NCBI RefSeq assembly: GCF_022538185.1
Contig: NZ_JAKYXC010000003.1
Span: 248,001-312,000, forward strand
Direction of reading: 5' to 3'
From: Microbacterium sp. CFH 31415
Lineage (GTDB): Bacteria > Actinomycetota > Actinomycetes > Actinomycetales > Microbacteriaceae
DNA: 64,000 nt
Shown: positions 53,120 to 62,139 of the stretch, in pieces
How the letters are laid out: each line of letters opens with the position of its first letter
Numbering within the stretch: the stretch's first letter is position 1
Program-made: the position numbers and the translations under genes
The notes under the pieces: generated by a model
Told to the model about the DNA's origin: nothing
The model's input: the letters and a program-made list of their open reading frames with translations, nothing else
The model's database searches: none

Positions 53120-56100
53120 ATGACCCGGCGTGTCCAATACCGCGAAACTCGGCTCCGTTGCAAGTGGCATCCGGACACGCCGCTTAGTGTGGCTTGCGTG
53201 TGGCGAGCAGAAGGCAGCGTCGTGGCCGGCGCAGAGGACGCCGTGCCCGGGAGCGTCGTGACGCCGGGCGATCTCGGCCTCGCCGAGCCCGATGTGGTCG
53301 TGGCGCACATCGCCGACCCCGAGCGCGAGCGCCTGCGCGCGCAGTCCGCAGACCTGGGCGGCCGCTCCACTCTGCTGCACTTCACCGACGCCGGCGACTC
53401 GTCGATCGAGATCACCAAGGCGCACCCCGGCAGCCTTCCGCAGTTCATCACCGGCCGCTCGACGCTGCTCTCGAACCTCTTCCGCGATGAGGTCGCGCTG
53501 CGCAACGCGCGCCTGGCCGCCGAGCGGATCACCGCGAAGAACACCGAGCTGCGCACCACACGCGGCCTCGAGCCGGTGCACCTCGCCGTCGGACTGGCGA
53601 ACTGGCGCATCGGCGGCATGGAGTGCTCGGCGCCGATCCTGCTGCGTCCGCTGGCGATCCGGCGTCACCACTCCGACTTCGAGCTCAAGCTCCACGGCTC
53701 GTTCAGCGTCAACCCCGAACTCGTCCGCGCGATGCTCACGCACTTCGGGATCGAGCTCGACGGCGCAGGGCTCGCCGCGCTCGCCTATGACGGCGGCGTC
53801 TTCAAGCCCCAGCCGGTCATCGACCACCTGCGTGCCCTCACGTCGTGGGTCGAGTCCTACGTCGTCAAGCCCCGCCTGCTGGTGTCGAGCTTCGCCGATG
53901 TCGGCGATGCGATGGCTCGGGATGCCGCAGACCTCGACCACCCCGTACTGAATGCGCTCGCCGGCCATCCCGCCGACCGCGAGGCGCTCACGCTGCGTCG
54001 CGCAGCACCCGAGCCGACCAGCCCCGATGAGCGTCCGCCCGCAGCCGACACGCTGCTGCTCGACGCCGACTCCGAGCAGGAGCGCGTCCTCGCGCGCATC
54101 ACGGCCGGCCAGTCCCTGGCCGTGCACACGCTGCCCGGCACCGGCGGGACCCAGACGGTCATCAACGCCGTCGGCGCCCTCGTGCGCGACGGCAAGCGCG
54201 TGCTCGTCGTGAGCGCCCGCAGCTCGACGCTCGACGGCATCCGTCACCGCCTCGCCGGCATCGGCCTGCCCGGACTCGCCGTCTCGCCGCGCAAGCTCCA
54301 GCGTGACCTCATCCGCGCCATCGGCCGGAACGAGAAGGCGGAGGCGCCGAAGATCGCCGACATCGATGACGCGCTCGTGAGGCTGCGCGGCGTGCTGCGC
54401 GACTATCGCGGAGCCGTGACGGCGCAGCATCCGTCGCTCGGTGTCTCTGTTCTCGAGATCCTGCGCGCGCTCGCGACCCTCGCCGCACACGATCCGGCGC
54501 CGTCGACCGCGGCTCGCTTCGACGCCCTCACGCTCGAGCGGCTGGCCGACGGACGCGCCGAGGCCGCCGAGAAGCTCGCCGCGGCGGCGCGGCTCGGCGA
54601 GTTCCGCTTCGGACCCGACGACTCGCCCTGGTACGGTGTCTCGTTCGCGAAGCCCGAGCATGCCCGCGCCGCGCACGCGCTCGCCGGCAAGCTGCACCGC
54701 AGCGACGTGCCGAGCCTGCTCGAGCGCGGATACGAGCTGATCGCGCAGACGCGCATGCGGCCGTTCCAGACGATCGCCGAACTGGGCGCGTACCTGCGGC
54801 TGCTGCAGGGCATCCGCGACTCGCTCGACCGCTTCAGCCTCACCGTCTTCGAGCGTCCGCTGGGCGAGCTCATCCAGGCGCACGCGCCGCGGCGCGACGC
54901 ACCGAACATGAGCGGCCCCAACCGCCGCCGGCTCAAGCGCCTGTCGCGCGAGTACGTGCGCCCGGGAGTGCACGTGCCCGACATGTACGAGGCGCTCGTT
55001 CGCATCCAGCAGCAGCGCACCGAGTGGCAGCGTTTCGTCGATTCGGGCGTGACCCCCGAGGTGCCGCTCGGCCTGGCCGACGTGCACGTCGCGTGGGCGC
55101 GCGTCGAGGCGGAGCTCGCTGAGCTCGACGGCGTGCTCGGACGCACCGGCGCCGACAGGCTCGCGACGCTTCCGGTGAAGCACCTCGTGCGTACCCTCGC
55201 CGGCCTCGCCGCCGACTCCGACGTGTTCGACAACCTCAAGGAGCGCGCGACCCTGCGCACCGACCTCGCCCGCCTCGGCCTCGAGCCGCTGCTCACCGAG
55301 CTCTCGGTGCGCCACGTGCCCGAGTCGCAGGTCGCCGACGAGCTCGAGTACGCGTGGTGGCAGTCGGCGCTCGAGATGCTGCTGCGCACCGACCGCGCGG
55401 TGCTCGGCGCGAACACCGCCGTGGTCGACCGCCTGGAGCGCGACTTCCGGCTCGTCGACGAGGCGCATGCCGCGGCATCCGGTCCTCTTCTCGCCGCTCA
55501 ACTGGCCACGCAGTGGCGCATCGGCATCGTCGACCACCCCGACGAGGCGGCGGCCCTGAAGACCGCGCTCAAGAACGGCGCGGTCACCGCGGCCGACCTC
55601 GTGCACGCCGCCCCGCACCTGTCGCGCGTGCTGGCGCCGGTGTGGCTGTCGTCGCCCTACGACGTGCCCGAGATTCCGGCATCGCCCGAGTTCGATGTGG
55701 TGATCATCGCGGATGCCGCGGCCCTGTGCATCGCCGAAGCCGCTCCCGCTCTGCGGCGCGGCCGGCAGGTGGTCGTGTTCGGCGATCCGGTGACGCAGAA
55801 GCCCACGCCGTTCCGCGTCGCTGCCGGCGCGCCCGACGACGACCCCGCCGGGTCGGAGGAGCCGTTCGACCAGACGAGCGTGTTCGAGCGACTCGCCGAG
55901 CTGCTGCCGGTCGAGACGCTGACCCGCAGCTACCGGGCAGGCGGCGAGGATCTCGCCGAGCTCGTGAACGACGCGTTCTACGGCGGCGAGCTCGTGTCGC
56001 TGCCGTGGGCCGGCTCGTACCTCGGCCGCGGAAGCCTCGGCGTCGACTACGTCGAGGGCGGCACGGGCGCGCCCGACCCGATCACCGGCGCGGTCGAGAG

Positions 56101-56926
56101 CCCCGACGCCGAGGTCAACCGCGTCGTCACGCTCGTCGTCGAGCACGCCGTCAACCGCGGCACCGAATCTCTCATGGTCGTGACGGCCAGCGTGCGGCAC
56201 GCCGAGCGCATCCGCGCCGCGGTCGAGCGCGCCTTCTCGGGACGCTCCGACGTCGCCGACTTCGTCTCGCGCGACACGGCCGAGCCGTTCGCGGTGCTGA
56301 CGCTCGAGGAGTCGGTCGCCGAGAGCCGTGACCGCGTGATCTTCTCGCTCGGCTTCGGCCTGACCAAGCACGGCCGCGTGCTAAGCGACTTCGGCGACCT
56401 CTCGACGCCCGACGGCGAACGGCTGCTGACGGTCGGGATGACGCGTGCCCGCCGCTCGATGGTGATCGTGTCGTCCATCCGCCCGTCGGCGTTCGATGAC
56501 GGACGGCTCGAGCACGGAGCCGCGACGCTCATGTCGATCCTCGGCGGGATCGCCGCGAAGGCGCGCGAGGCCCGCCTCGAAGACCTGGCCGATCCGCTGA
56601 CACTCGCGCTCGCCCGCGAACTGCGCCGCCTCGGCCTCTCGGTGGACGTGCACTACCGCGGGCTCCTGCCGCTGGTCGCGCAGTACGACGGCAAGGCGGT
56701 CGTGGTCGAAAGCGACCCCGAGACGATCGGGGAGTCGCTGCGCGAGTCGCTGCGGCTGCGCCCGCAGATCCTCCGCCGCCTCGGCTGGCACTATGTGCGC
56801 GTGCACTCGTTCGACCTCTACAGCGACCCGGCGGGCGTCGCGCAGCGGATCGCCGCGATGCTCGGCGTGCCGCCCGAGGCGCCGCGCGTCGAGGCCGACA
56901 CGCAGCCGATCGATGTCACCGACTGA
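53120..56926 (+). CDS. Large SF1-helicase-like protein with degenerate ATPase motifs
   Basis: From ATG 53120 (GGGGAGGAAGGG site) it has 1,268 residues; a GTG at 53198 is the main alternative. The layout is that of bacterial Upf1/Dna2-like helicases with a C-terminal MTES_1575-type nuclease-like domain. Walker A reads LPGTGGTQT instead of PGTGKTQT, Walker B reads VVIIADAAAL instead of VDEASQ, and motif III is GDPVTQKPTPF. Motifs SYRAGGEDLAELV and VGMTRARRS remain. The C-terminus (AVVVESDPETIGES, then LGWHYVRVHSFDLYSDP) also lacks a full nuclease centre. It is probably a non-catalytic relative. Confidence 0.85.
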   Translation: MTRRVQYRETRLRCKWHPDTPLSVACVWRAEGSVVAGAEDAVPGSVVTPGDLGLAEPDVVVAHIADPERERLRAQSADLGGRSTLLHFTDAGDSSIEITKAHPGSLPQFITGRSTLLSNLFRDEVALRNARLAAERITAKNTELRTTRGLEPVHLAVGLANWRIGGMECSAPILLRPLAIRRHHSDFELKLHGSFSVNPELVRAMLTHFGIELDGAGLAALAYDGGVFKPQPVIDHLRALTSWVESYVVKPRLLVSSFADVGDAMARDAADLDHPVLNALAGHPADREALTLRRAAPEPTSPDERPPAADTLLLDADSEQERVLARITAGQSLAVHTLPGTGGTQTVINAVGALVRDGKRVLVVSARSSTLDGIRHRLAGIGLPGLAVSPRKLQRDLIRAIGRNEKAEAPKIADIDDALVRLRGVLRDYRGAVTAQHPSLGVSVLEILRALATLAAHDPAPSTAARFDALTLERLADGRAEAAEKLAAAARLGEFRFGPDDSPWYGVSFAKPEHARAAHALAGKLHRSDVPSLLERGYELIAQTRMRPFQTIAELGAYLRLLQGIRDSLDRFSLTVFERPLGELIQAHAPRRDAPNMSGPNRRRLKRLSREYVRPGVHVPDMYEALVRIQQQRTEWQRFVDSGVTPEVPLGLADVHVAWARVEAELAELDGVLGRTGADRLATLPVKHLVRTLAGLAADSDVFDNLKERATLRTDLARLGLEPLLTELSVRHVPESQVADELEYAWWQSALEMLLRTDRAVLGANTAVVDRLERDFRLVDEAHAAASGPLLAAQLATQWRIGIVDHPDEAAALKTALKNGAVTAADLVHAAPHLSRVLAPVWLSSPYDVPEIPASPEFDVVIIADAAALCIAEAAPALRRGRQVVVFGDPVTQKPTPFRVAAGAPDDDPAGSEEPFDQTSVFERLAELLPVETLTRSYRAGGEDLAELVNDAFYGGELVSLPWAGSYLGRGSLGVDYVEGGTGAPDPITGAVESPDAEVNRVVTLVVEHAVNRGTESLMVVTASVRHAERIRAAVERAFSGRSDVADFVSRDTAEPFAVLTLEESVAESRDRVIFSLGFGLTKHGRVLSDFGDLSTPDGERLLTVGMTRARRSMVIVSSIRPSAFDDGRLEHGAATLMSILGGIAAKAREARLEDLADPLTLALARELRRLGLSVDVHYRGLLPLVAQYDGKAVVVESDPETIGESLRESLRLRPQILRRLGWHYVRVHSFDLYSDPAGVAQRIAAMLGVPPEAPRVEADTQPIDVTD

Positions 56927-57101
56927 CCGTCAGCGCATCGAGCGGATCCCCGGCTCGCGCCGCGTCAAGCTGACGCCCGCGCCCGGAACCGACCTCGAGC
57001 CGGTTGTGGGGGATGAGGACCCGGATGCCGCGGCCGTCGCCGACGCTGCGTCAGGGCCGAACGACGAGCGCCTGAAGCGCGACGTCCCCCCGCATTACTG
57101 A
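56913..57101 (+). CDS. Small conserved Microbacteriaceae-type protein (62 aa)
   Basis: The ATG at 56913 lies inside the end of the helicase-like gene, overlapping it by 14 bp, so translation is probably coupled. The protein starts MSPTDRQRIERIPGSRRVKL and ends LKRDVPPHY, a pattern I associate with short conserved proteins in this family. It is acidic in the middle and basic at the ends. No known function. Its fixed place after the helicase-like gene hints at a joint role. Confidence 0.72.
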   Translation: MSPTDRQRIERIPGSRRVKLTPAPGTDLEPVVGDEDPDAAAVADAASGPNDERLKRDVPPHY

Positions 57102-57205
57102 CGCGCCGGCGCCTCGCTCAACCGTGCCGAACTGCGGTATGCGGTTCGGTGCGAGAGCACTTCGGCGCGGTCGAACGTGGGGCAGCGCGAGACGAGGCCG
57201 CGCCG

Positions 57206-57619
57206 CTATGCCTTGGGCTGCGACGCCAGGAGGTCGCGGATCTGCACCAGGAGCTCCTGCTCGGTGGGAAGCTCGGCGGCTTCCTCCTCCGCGATGCCGG
57301 CACGAGCGGCAGCGCGCTCCTTCCACTTGTTCATCGGGTAGACGAACACGAAGTACACGACCACCGCGACGGCGAGGAAGTTGATGATCGCGCCGAGGAT
57401 CATGCCGAAGCCGAAGAACACCGGATCACCGTTGAGGTTGGTCACCGTCCAGCCGACGGCGTCGAGACTGCTCGCGTTGAACACGAGCGCGATGAGCGGG
57501 TTGATGAGCCCGGCGACGATCGCGTTGACGATCAGCGTGAACGCCGCGCCGATGACGACCGCGACCGCCAGGTCGATGACGTTTCCGCGGAGGATGAACT
57601 CCTTGAAGCCCTTGATCAT
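57206..57619 (-). CDS. mscL: Large-conductance mechanosensitive channel
   Basis: The 137-residue protein starts MIKGFKEFILRGNVIDLAVAVVIGAAF, here split by its first helix, and has a second helix around GFGMILGAIINFLAVAVVVYF. The C-terminal helix is acidic (EEEAAELPTEQELLVQIRD). It forms a pentameric pore that opens under membrane tension to release solutes on osmotic downshock. A GAGGAG site lies upstream of the ATG at 57619. It lies downstream of the FmdB-type gene, 32 bp away and in the same direction. Confidence 0.95.
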   Translation of the reverse strand: MIKGFKEFILRGNVIDLAVAVVIGAAFTLIVNAIVAGLINPLIALVFNASSLDAVGWTVTNLNGDPVFFGFGMILGAIINFLAVAVVVYFVFVYPMNKWKERAAARAGIAEEEAAELPTEQELLVQIRDLLASQPKA

Positions 57620-57651
57620 GTGATGCTCCTCACTGTCTCCGCTTCCGCCGG

Positions 57652-57963
57652 TCACGACCCGGACGAGGCGGGGGAGGACTTCGCCTCCGACTTCGATGAT
57701 GTCGAAGGGGTGGACGCCCCGCCAGTAGACGAGGCCGAAGATGTGGAAGTCGCGGGGGCCGCGGCATCCGTCCCCTTCTTCTCTCCTGCGCGGGAATCGG
57801 TGCGGTAGAAGCCGGACCCGTTGAAGGTCACGCCGATCGAGCCGTACTCCTTGCGCAGCGGGCCGCCGCACTCCGGGCACTCGGTGAGCGCGGGATCGGC
57901 GAAGGACTGGACCGCGTCGAAGCGGTGTCCGCACTGCTTGCAGGCGTAGGCGTAGGTGGGCAT
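57652..57963 (-). CDS. FmdB/CxxC_CXXC_SSSS zinc-ribbon protein
   Basis: The 103-residue protein has an N-terminal zinc ribbon MPTYAYACKQCGHRFD with C8, C11, C29 and C32, then GSIGVTFNGSGFYRTD, typical of the FmdB family. The last ~40 residues are Ser/Ala/Thr-rich and disordered. Family function is poorly known; the name comes from a proposed regulator of formamidase. It is between the 5-formyl-THF cyclo-ligase and mscL genes, all in one direction. Confidence 0.9.
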   Translation of the reverse strand: MPTYAYACKQCGHRFDAVQSFADPALTECPECGGPLRKEYGSIGVTFNGSGFYRTDSRAGEKKGTDAAAPATSTSSASSTGGASTPSTSSKSEAKSSPASSGS

Positions 57964-57978
57964 TTCTCTCTCGGTCGT

Positions 57979-58575
57979 TCAGCGTCGGGCGGGCGCGAGG
58001 ACGATGGTCTGCGTCGGTGTCACGACGCCGCTGACGGGCTGGTCGTGGAGGTCGCTCGGAACCTCGTCGAGCACCTCGGAGTCGAAGACCACGGCGTACA
58101 CGGGCGGGCAGCGCTCCATCGACCCGATCGTCTTGTCGAAGTAGCCGCGGCCCCATCCCAGGCGCATGCCCGCGCGGTCGACGGCAGCGGCAGGGATCAC
58201 GAGCAGGTCGACGTCGTTGACGGCGATGGGTCCGAGCAGCTCGCCGACGGGCTCGGGGAGCCCGAACATGCCCTCGGCGATGTCGAGGTCGGGCGTCGCG
58301 ACCGACCAGTCGAGCAGGCCGTCCGTGCGCGTGACGGGAAGGAGGACCCGGATGCCGCGTGCCACGGCCCCGGCGACGAACTCACGCGTGCCCGGCTCGG
58401 TCGTGGTCGAGAGGAAGCACGAGATCGACGTCGCGCCGTGGGTCGCGATCAGCGCATCGAGCTGTTCGGTGATGCCTGCGGCTGCGACCTCGCGGGCCTG
58501 CGGGGTCAGCAGCTGCCGTCGCTCCCGCAACTCTGCTCGGAGCGCGCGCTTCGCGTCGGCGATGGCGTCGGACAT
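57979..58575 (-). CDS. 5-formyltetrahydrofolate cyclo-ligase
   Basis: The 198-residue enzyme converts 5-formyl-THF to 5,10-methenyl-THF with ATP. It shows AKRALRAELRERRQLL at the N-terminus, and the glycine-rich signature GMRLGWGRGYFDK near residues 135-148, followed by VVFDSEVL and a terminal basic motif. It is divergent from galU and heads a leftward group with the FmdB and mscL genes, separated from FmdB by 15 bp. Confidence 0.93.
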   Translation of the reverse strand: MSDAIADAKRALRAELRERRQLLTPQAREVAAAGITEQLDALIATHGATSISCFLSTTTEPGTREFVAGAVARGIRVLLPVTRTDGLLDWSVATPDLDIAEGMFGLPEPVGELLGPIAVNDVDLLVIPAAAVDRAGMRLGWGRGYFDKTIGSMERCPPVYAVVFDSEVLDEVPSDLHDQPVSGVVTPTQTIVLAPARR

Positions 58576-58688
58576 GCCCTCGATTCTAGGCGTCGCCGGG
58601 TGCGCCGATCGCCGCTGTCGTGCAATATCGGCGCCCGACCGGGTGTCAAGCGGCGGGAGCCCGTCGGTGAGGACCCTAGAATGCTCGC

Positions 58689-59576
58689 ATGCCTCAATCC
58701 TCCATCAAGGCCGTGATTCCTGCGGCCGGACTCGGAACACGCTTCCTTCCTGCGACGAAAGCGATGCCCAAGGAGATGCTGCCGGTCGTCGACAAGCCGG
58801 CCATCCAGTACGTCGTGGAGGAGGCGGCGCAAGCGGGGATCGACGACATCCTCGTCATCATCGGTCGCAACAAGAACGCGATCTCCAACCACTTCGACTC
58901 GGTGCCAGAGCTCGAAGAGAAGCTCAAGGACAAGGGCGACACCGATCGCCTGCACCGGGTGCTCGAGTCGAGCGACCTCGCCGACATCCACTTCGTCCGC
59001 CAGGGCGAGCCGAAGGGTCTCGGTCACGCGGTGCTGCGCGCCAAGGCGCATGTGGGCGACTCCTCGTTCGCGGTGCTGCTCGGCGACGACCTCATCGACG
59101 AGCGCGACGAGCTGCTTACGACCATGATCGCCGAGCACGAGCGCCGCGGTGCGACCGTCATCGCCCTGATGGAGGTCGACCCCGAGCACATCCACATGTA
59201 CGGCGCCGCCGCCGTCGAGGAGACAGACTCCGAGGGCATCGTCAAGGTGACCGGACTGGTCGAGAAGCCGAAGAAGGAGGACGCGCCGTCCAACCTCGCG
59301 ATCATCGGCCGGTACGTCTTGAGCCCTGACGTGTTCGAGATCCTCGAGCGCACCGAGCCGGGCAAGGGCGGCGAGATCCAGCTGACCGACGCCCTCCAGG
59401 AACTTGCGGCGGACGCCGACGGACCGGGCGTCTACGGCGTGGTCTTCCGGGGTCGCCGATACGACACCGGCGATAGGGTGGACTACATCAAGGCCATCGT
59501 GCAGCTCGCCGCCGATCGTGACGATCTCGGACCCGATCTGCGTCCCTGGTTCAAGGAGTTCGCGGCGACGCTGTAG
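58689..59576 (+). CDS. galU: UTP-glucose-1-phosphate uridylyltransferase
   Basis: The 295-residue enzyme makes UDP-glucose from UTP and glucose-1-phosphate for cell-wall and glycolipid synthesis. The nucleotide-binding start IPAAGLGTRFLPATKAMPKE and PVVDKPAIQYVVEEA are diagnostic. Further family motifs are RQGEPKGLGHAVLRA, LLGDDLIDE and GEIQLTDALQEL. It is complete and at the normal length. The acetyltransferase gene follows 23 bp later in the same direction and may be co-transcribed. Confidence 0.96.
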   Translation: MPQSSIKAVIPAAGLGTRFLPATKAMPKEMLPVVDKPAIQYVVEEAAQAGIDDILVIIGRNKNAISNHFDSVPELEEKLKDKGDTDRLHRVLESSDLADIHFVRQGEPKGLGHAVLRAKAHVGDSSFAVLLGDDLIDERDELLTTMIAEHERRGATVIALMEVDPEHIHMYGAAAVEETDSEGIVKVTGLVEKPKKEDAPSNLAIIGRYVLSPDVFEILERTEPGKGGEIQLTDALQELAADADGPGVYGVVFRGRRYDTGDRVDYIKAIVQLAADRDDLGPDLRPWFKEFAATL

Positions 59577-59599
59577 CGCCGCCCGTACGAGGGGGTCAC

Positions 59600-60229
59600 G
59601 TGGACCTGACGGCTCCCCGCAGACACGGACCGGTATCCATCCGGCTCGTGCGACAGCGCGATGCCCGGCAGCTGCAGACCGAGCTGCTGTCGAACCGCGA
59701 CTGGCTGCGGCCATGGGAGGCGACGAGCCCCGACGGCCCCGTCTCGTTCGACATGCGCCTCGGCGTGCGGCGCCTGCTGCAGCAGTACCGCGATGGTGCC
59801 GGCGTGCCCTTCGTGATGGAGCACGACGGCAACATCGCGGGCCAGCTGAACGTGTGGGGGATCGCGCGGGGATCCCTCGCCTCGGCCACGATCGGCTACT
59901 GGGTGAGCAAGCGGTTCGCCGGTCGCAACATCACCCCGACGGCGGTCGCGATGGCGACCGACATCTGCTTCACCGAGCTGCGCCTGCACCGCATGGAGAT
60001 CTGCATCCGCCCCGAGAACCAGGCGAGCCTGCGCGTGGTCGAGAAGCTCGGCTTCCGGTACGAGGGCCTGCGCCGCCGCTACATCCACATCGACGGCGAC
60101 TGGCGCGACCACTATGCCTTCGCGCTCGTGCGCGAGGACGTGCCCGAAGGCGTGCTGCAGCGCTGGGTGTCAGGGAACGCGCCGCACGACGCAGCGACGG
60201 TGCCGCCCGCCGATCGTCTGCACGCCTAG
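59600..60229 (+). CDS. RimJ/RimL-type GNAT N-acetyltransferase
   Basis: The 209-residue protein begins at a GTG after a GAGGGGG site. The GNAT fold has the acetyl-CoA region SATIGYWVSKRFAGRNITP, then LRLHRMEICIRPENQASLRVVEKLGF and RYIHIDGDWRDHYAFAL. This is the RimJ/RimL pattern, whose members acetylate N-termini of ribosomal proteins or other amines. The substrate is unknown. It follows galU closely. Confidence 0.9.
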   Translation: MDLTAPRRHGPVSIRLVRQRDARQLQTELLSNRDWLRPWEATSPDGPVSFDMRLGVRRLLQQYRDGAGVPFVMEHDGNIAGQLNVWGIARGSLASATIGYWVSKRFAGRNITPTAVAMATDICFTELRLHRMEICIRPENQASLRVVEKLGFRYEGLRRRYIHIDGDWRDHYAFALVREDVPEGVLQRWVSGNAPHDAATVPPADRLHA

Positions 60230-60285
60230 AGCGACACGCGACGGGATGCCTCGGCCGAGGCATCCGCTCACATACCGTTATGCAC

Positions 60286-61329
60286 ATGGGCGGGCAAGTG
60301 TTGGGTGGCGGGGTCATCGTGCTCGTCTCCGTGCTGTTGTGGCTCGTCTATCTGCTTCCGTCTTGGCACAGCCGTCGGCAGTTCGACGCGGCCGAGCGGA
60401 ACGCGGTGCGGCTGAACCAGGCGCTGCGCGTGCTCGCCGAGACGAGCGAGATGCCGCAGGAGGTTCACCTCGAGCTCAACGCGCGCACGGCGATGGCGCA
60501 GCAGCGCCTCGCCCGGCAGGCACTGGCGCAGCGCGAGTCGGCCGCCCTCGAACAGGCGAAGGTCGACCTCGAGCGCGCGCGCACCGAGCGCGAGCTCGCC
60601 GAGGCGACCGCGCGGGTCGAGCGGGAACGGGAGCGCGCCGAGCGCGAGCTCGCCGAAGCCGCCGCCCGCGTCGAACTGGAGCGTGCGCGCGCGCAGCGCG
60701 CCGCCGCACAGGCACAGGCTCGGGCCGAGATCGAGGCCGCGGAGGCTGCCGCTCGCGCGGAGGTCTCCGCTGCGCGGTCGGCCCCTGCTGCGCGGCGTGC
60801 GCGGGCTCGGCGCCGGTTCCGGCTGACGGCCACTCTGCTGTGCGTGCTGGGGCTCGCGGTGTCGGGCTTCGGCGTGTTCGAGGTCGTGACGACCGGCGTG
60901 CAGACGTGGCTCTGGGCGGGCGTGGCTGTGGCCGCGGCATCCGCTCTCGTACTTCACCGTCTTGCCCGGGTGGCGGGACGGGCCACCGTGCAGGTAGAGG
61001 TTCCGGTGGCGCGTCCCGACGTGCGCGTGCAGGACGTGCCTCTCGAGCCGGCGTCGCGCGAATGGGCGCCGCGCGAGCTGCCCCGGCCGCTCACCGCGTC
61101 GGCGGGGTCGCGGGCCGCGGCGATGCTCGACGTCGAGGCAGCTCGGGAGTCGATGCGCCAGGCGGCGCTCGAGGAGGCCATGCGCGAGCGGGCAGAGGCG
61201 CAGCGTCCGCCGTCGATCGACACGGCGCGCGTCGCCCGGGCGGACTTCGCCGGAATGGGATACGTCGACGACGCCGAGATCGAGGCCCACGTGCGCGGGC
61301 TGCTGGCCCGGCGAGCGTCCGGGCAGTAG
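60286..61329 (+). CDS. Membrane protein with long coiled coil
   Basis: The protein (about 347 residues; ATG 60280 is two codons upstream and equally possible) has an N-terminal membrane helix (VIVLVSVLLWLVYLLPSW). A long charged coiled coil follows (about 65-170, many ER/EL repeats), then two more helices (about 180-225) and an Arg/Ala-rich tail. No family is recognised. A TACCGT-like -10 element just before the start hints at a leaderless transcript. Coiled coils of this kind often organise division or envelope proteins, but nothing ties it to a partner. Confidence 0.72.
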   Translation: MGGQVLGGGVIVLVSVLLWLVYLLPSWHSRRQFDAAERNAVRLNQALRVLAETSEMPQEVHLELNARTAMAQQRLARQALAQRESAALEQAKVDLERARTERELAEATARVERERERAERELAEAAARVELERARAQRAAAQAQARAEIEAAEAAARAEVSAARSAPAARRARARRRFRLTATLLCVLGLAVSGFGVFEVVTTGVQTWLWAGVAVAAASALVLHRLARVAGRATVQVEVPVARPDVRVQDVPLEPASREWAPRELPRPLTASAGSRAAAMLDVEAARESMRQAALEEAMRERAEAQRPPSIDTARVARADFAGMGYVDDAEIEAHVRGLLARRASGQ

Positions 61330-61447
61330 GGGGTCGGCGGGGGTCTCGGGGCTCGGGGGCTCGGTGCCGATTCGGTGCGGGCCTGGTGTCGGTTTCGGTG
61401 CCGGTGCGGTGCCCGCGGGGCGGCGGGGAGGTGCCCGTACTGACGTG

Positions 61448-62136
61448 CTGGGCGGCCGGGGACCCACCGTCAGCGGCGACTCGGCGGGCTTGAGCTCGGG
61501 GTGGGGCTTAGGCGCGATGCGCCCGGGCGCAAGATCGGAGATCGTGCGCGGCGCGCCGGGGCGCGGCATCCGGAACCCGGCGTGTCGGACGCGCGGGCCG
61601 ATGTTGCGACGCAGCGCCTCGCGCCGGTCGGCCTGTCGGCCGCGGGCCCGGTGGCGCCGGCGCCCCGGGCGCAAGATCGGAGATCGTGCGCGGCGTGCCG
61701 GGTCGCGGCATCCGGAACCCGGTGTGTCGGGCGCGCGGTCCGATGTTGCGACGCAGCGCCTCGCGCGCTCGGCCTGTCGGCCGGGGGCCCGGTGGCGCCG
61801 GCGCCCCGGGCGCAAGATCGGAGATCGTGCGCGGCGCGCCGGGGCGCGGCATCCGGAACCCGGTGTGTCGGGCGCGCGGTCCGATGTTGCGACGCAGTGC
61901 CTCGCGCGCTCGGCCTGTCGGCCGGGGGCCCGGTGGCGCCGGCGCCCCGGGCGCAAGATCGGAGATCCTGCGCGGCGCGCCGGGTCGCGGCATCCGGAAC
62001 CCGGTGTGTCGGGCGCGCGGTCCGATGTTGCGACGCAGCGCCTCGCGCCGGGCACTGGCTCGGCGCGCCGAAGGTTCGAGTTGCCGCTCCTCTCGGGCTG
62101 GGCCGCCGTCAACCCACTGTCAGTGGCAACTCGGCG
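61448..62136. repeat. About 3.8-copy 141-bp tandem array flanked by 39-bp direct repeats
   Basis: The element beginning GCGCAAGATCGGAGATC recurs with the AAGATCGG core at 61531, 61673, 61814 and 61955, giving a period of 141-142 bp over about 61520-62050. Within each unit GCAAGATCGGA is nearly inverted as TCCGATGTTGC. Related 39-bp sequences (32 of 39 matching) flank the array at 61448-61486 and 62098-62136. No coding frame here is convincing, so the 810-bp gap is a repeat region. Confidence 0.85.
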
Positions 62137-62139
62137 ACC

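Noticed and set aside
53063..56371. A long minus-strand open frame opposite the helicase-like gene
   Set aside because: Same cause: GC-rich antisense of a real gene, with no domain signature.
61520..62050. The 141-bp repeat array as a CRISPR array or as a repetitive protein
   Set aside because: The units are continuous without unique spacers. The open frames through it are Arg/Pro/Ala-rich in all phases and lack a start with a ribosome site.
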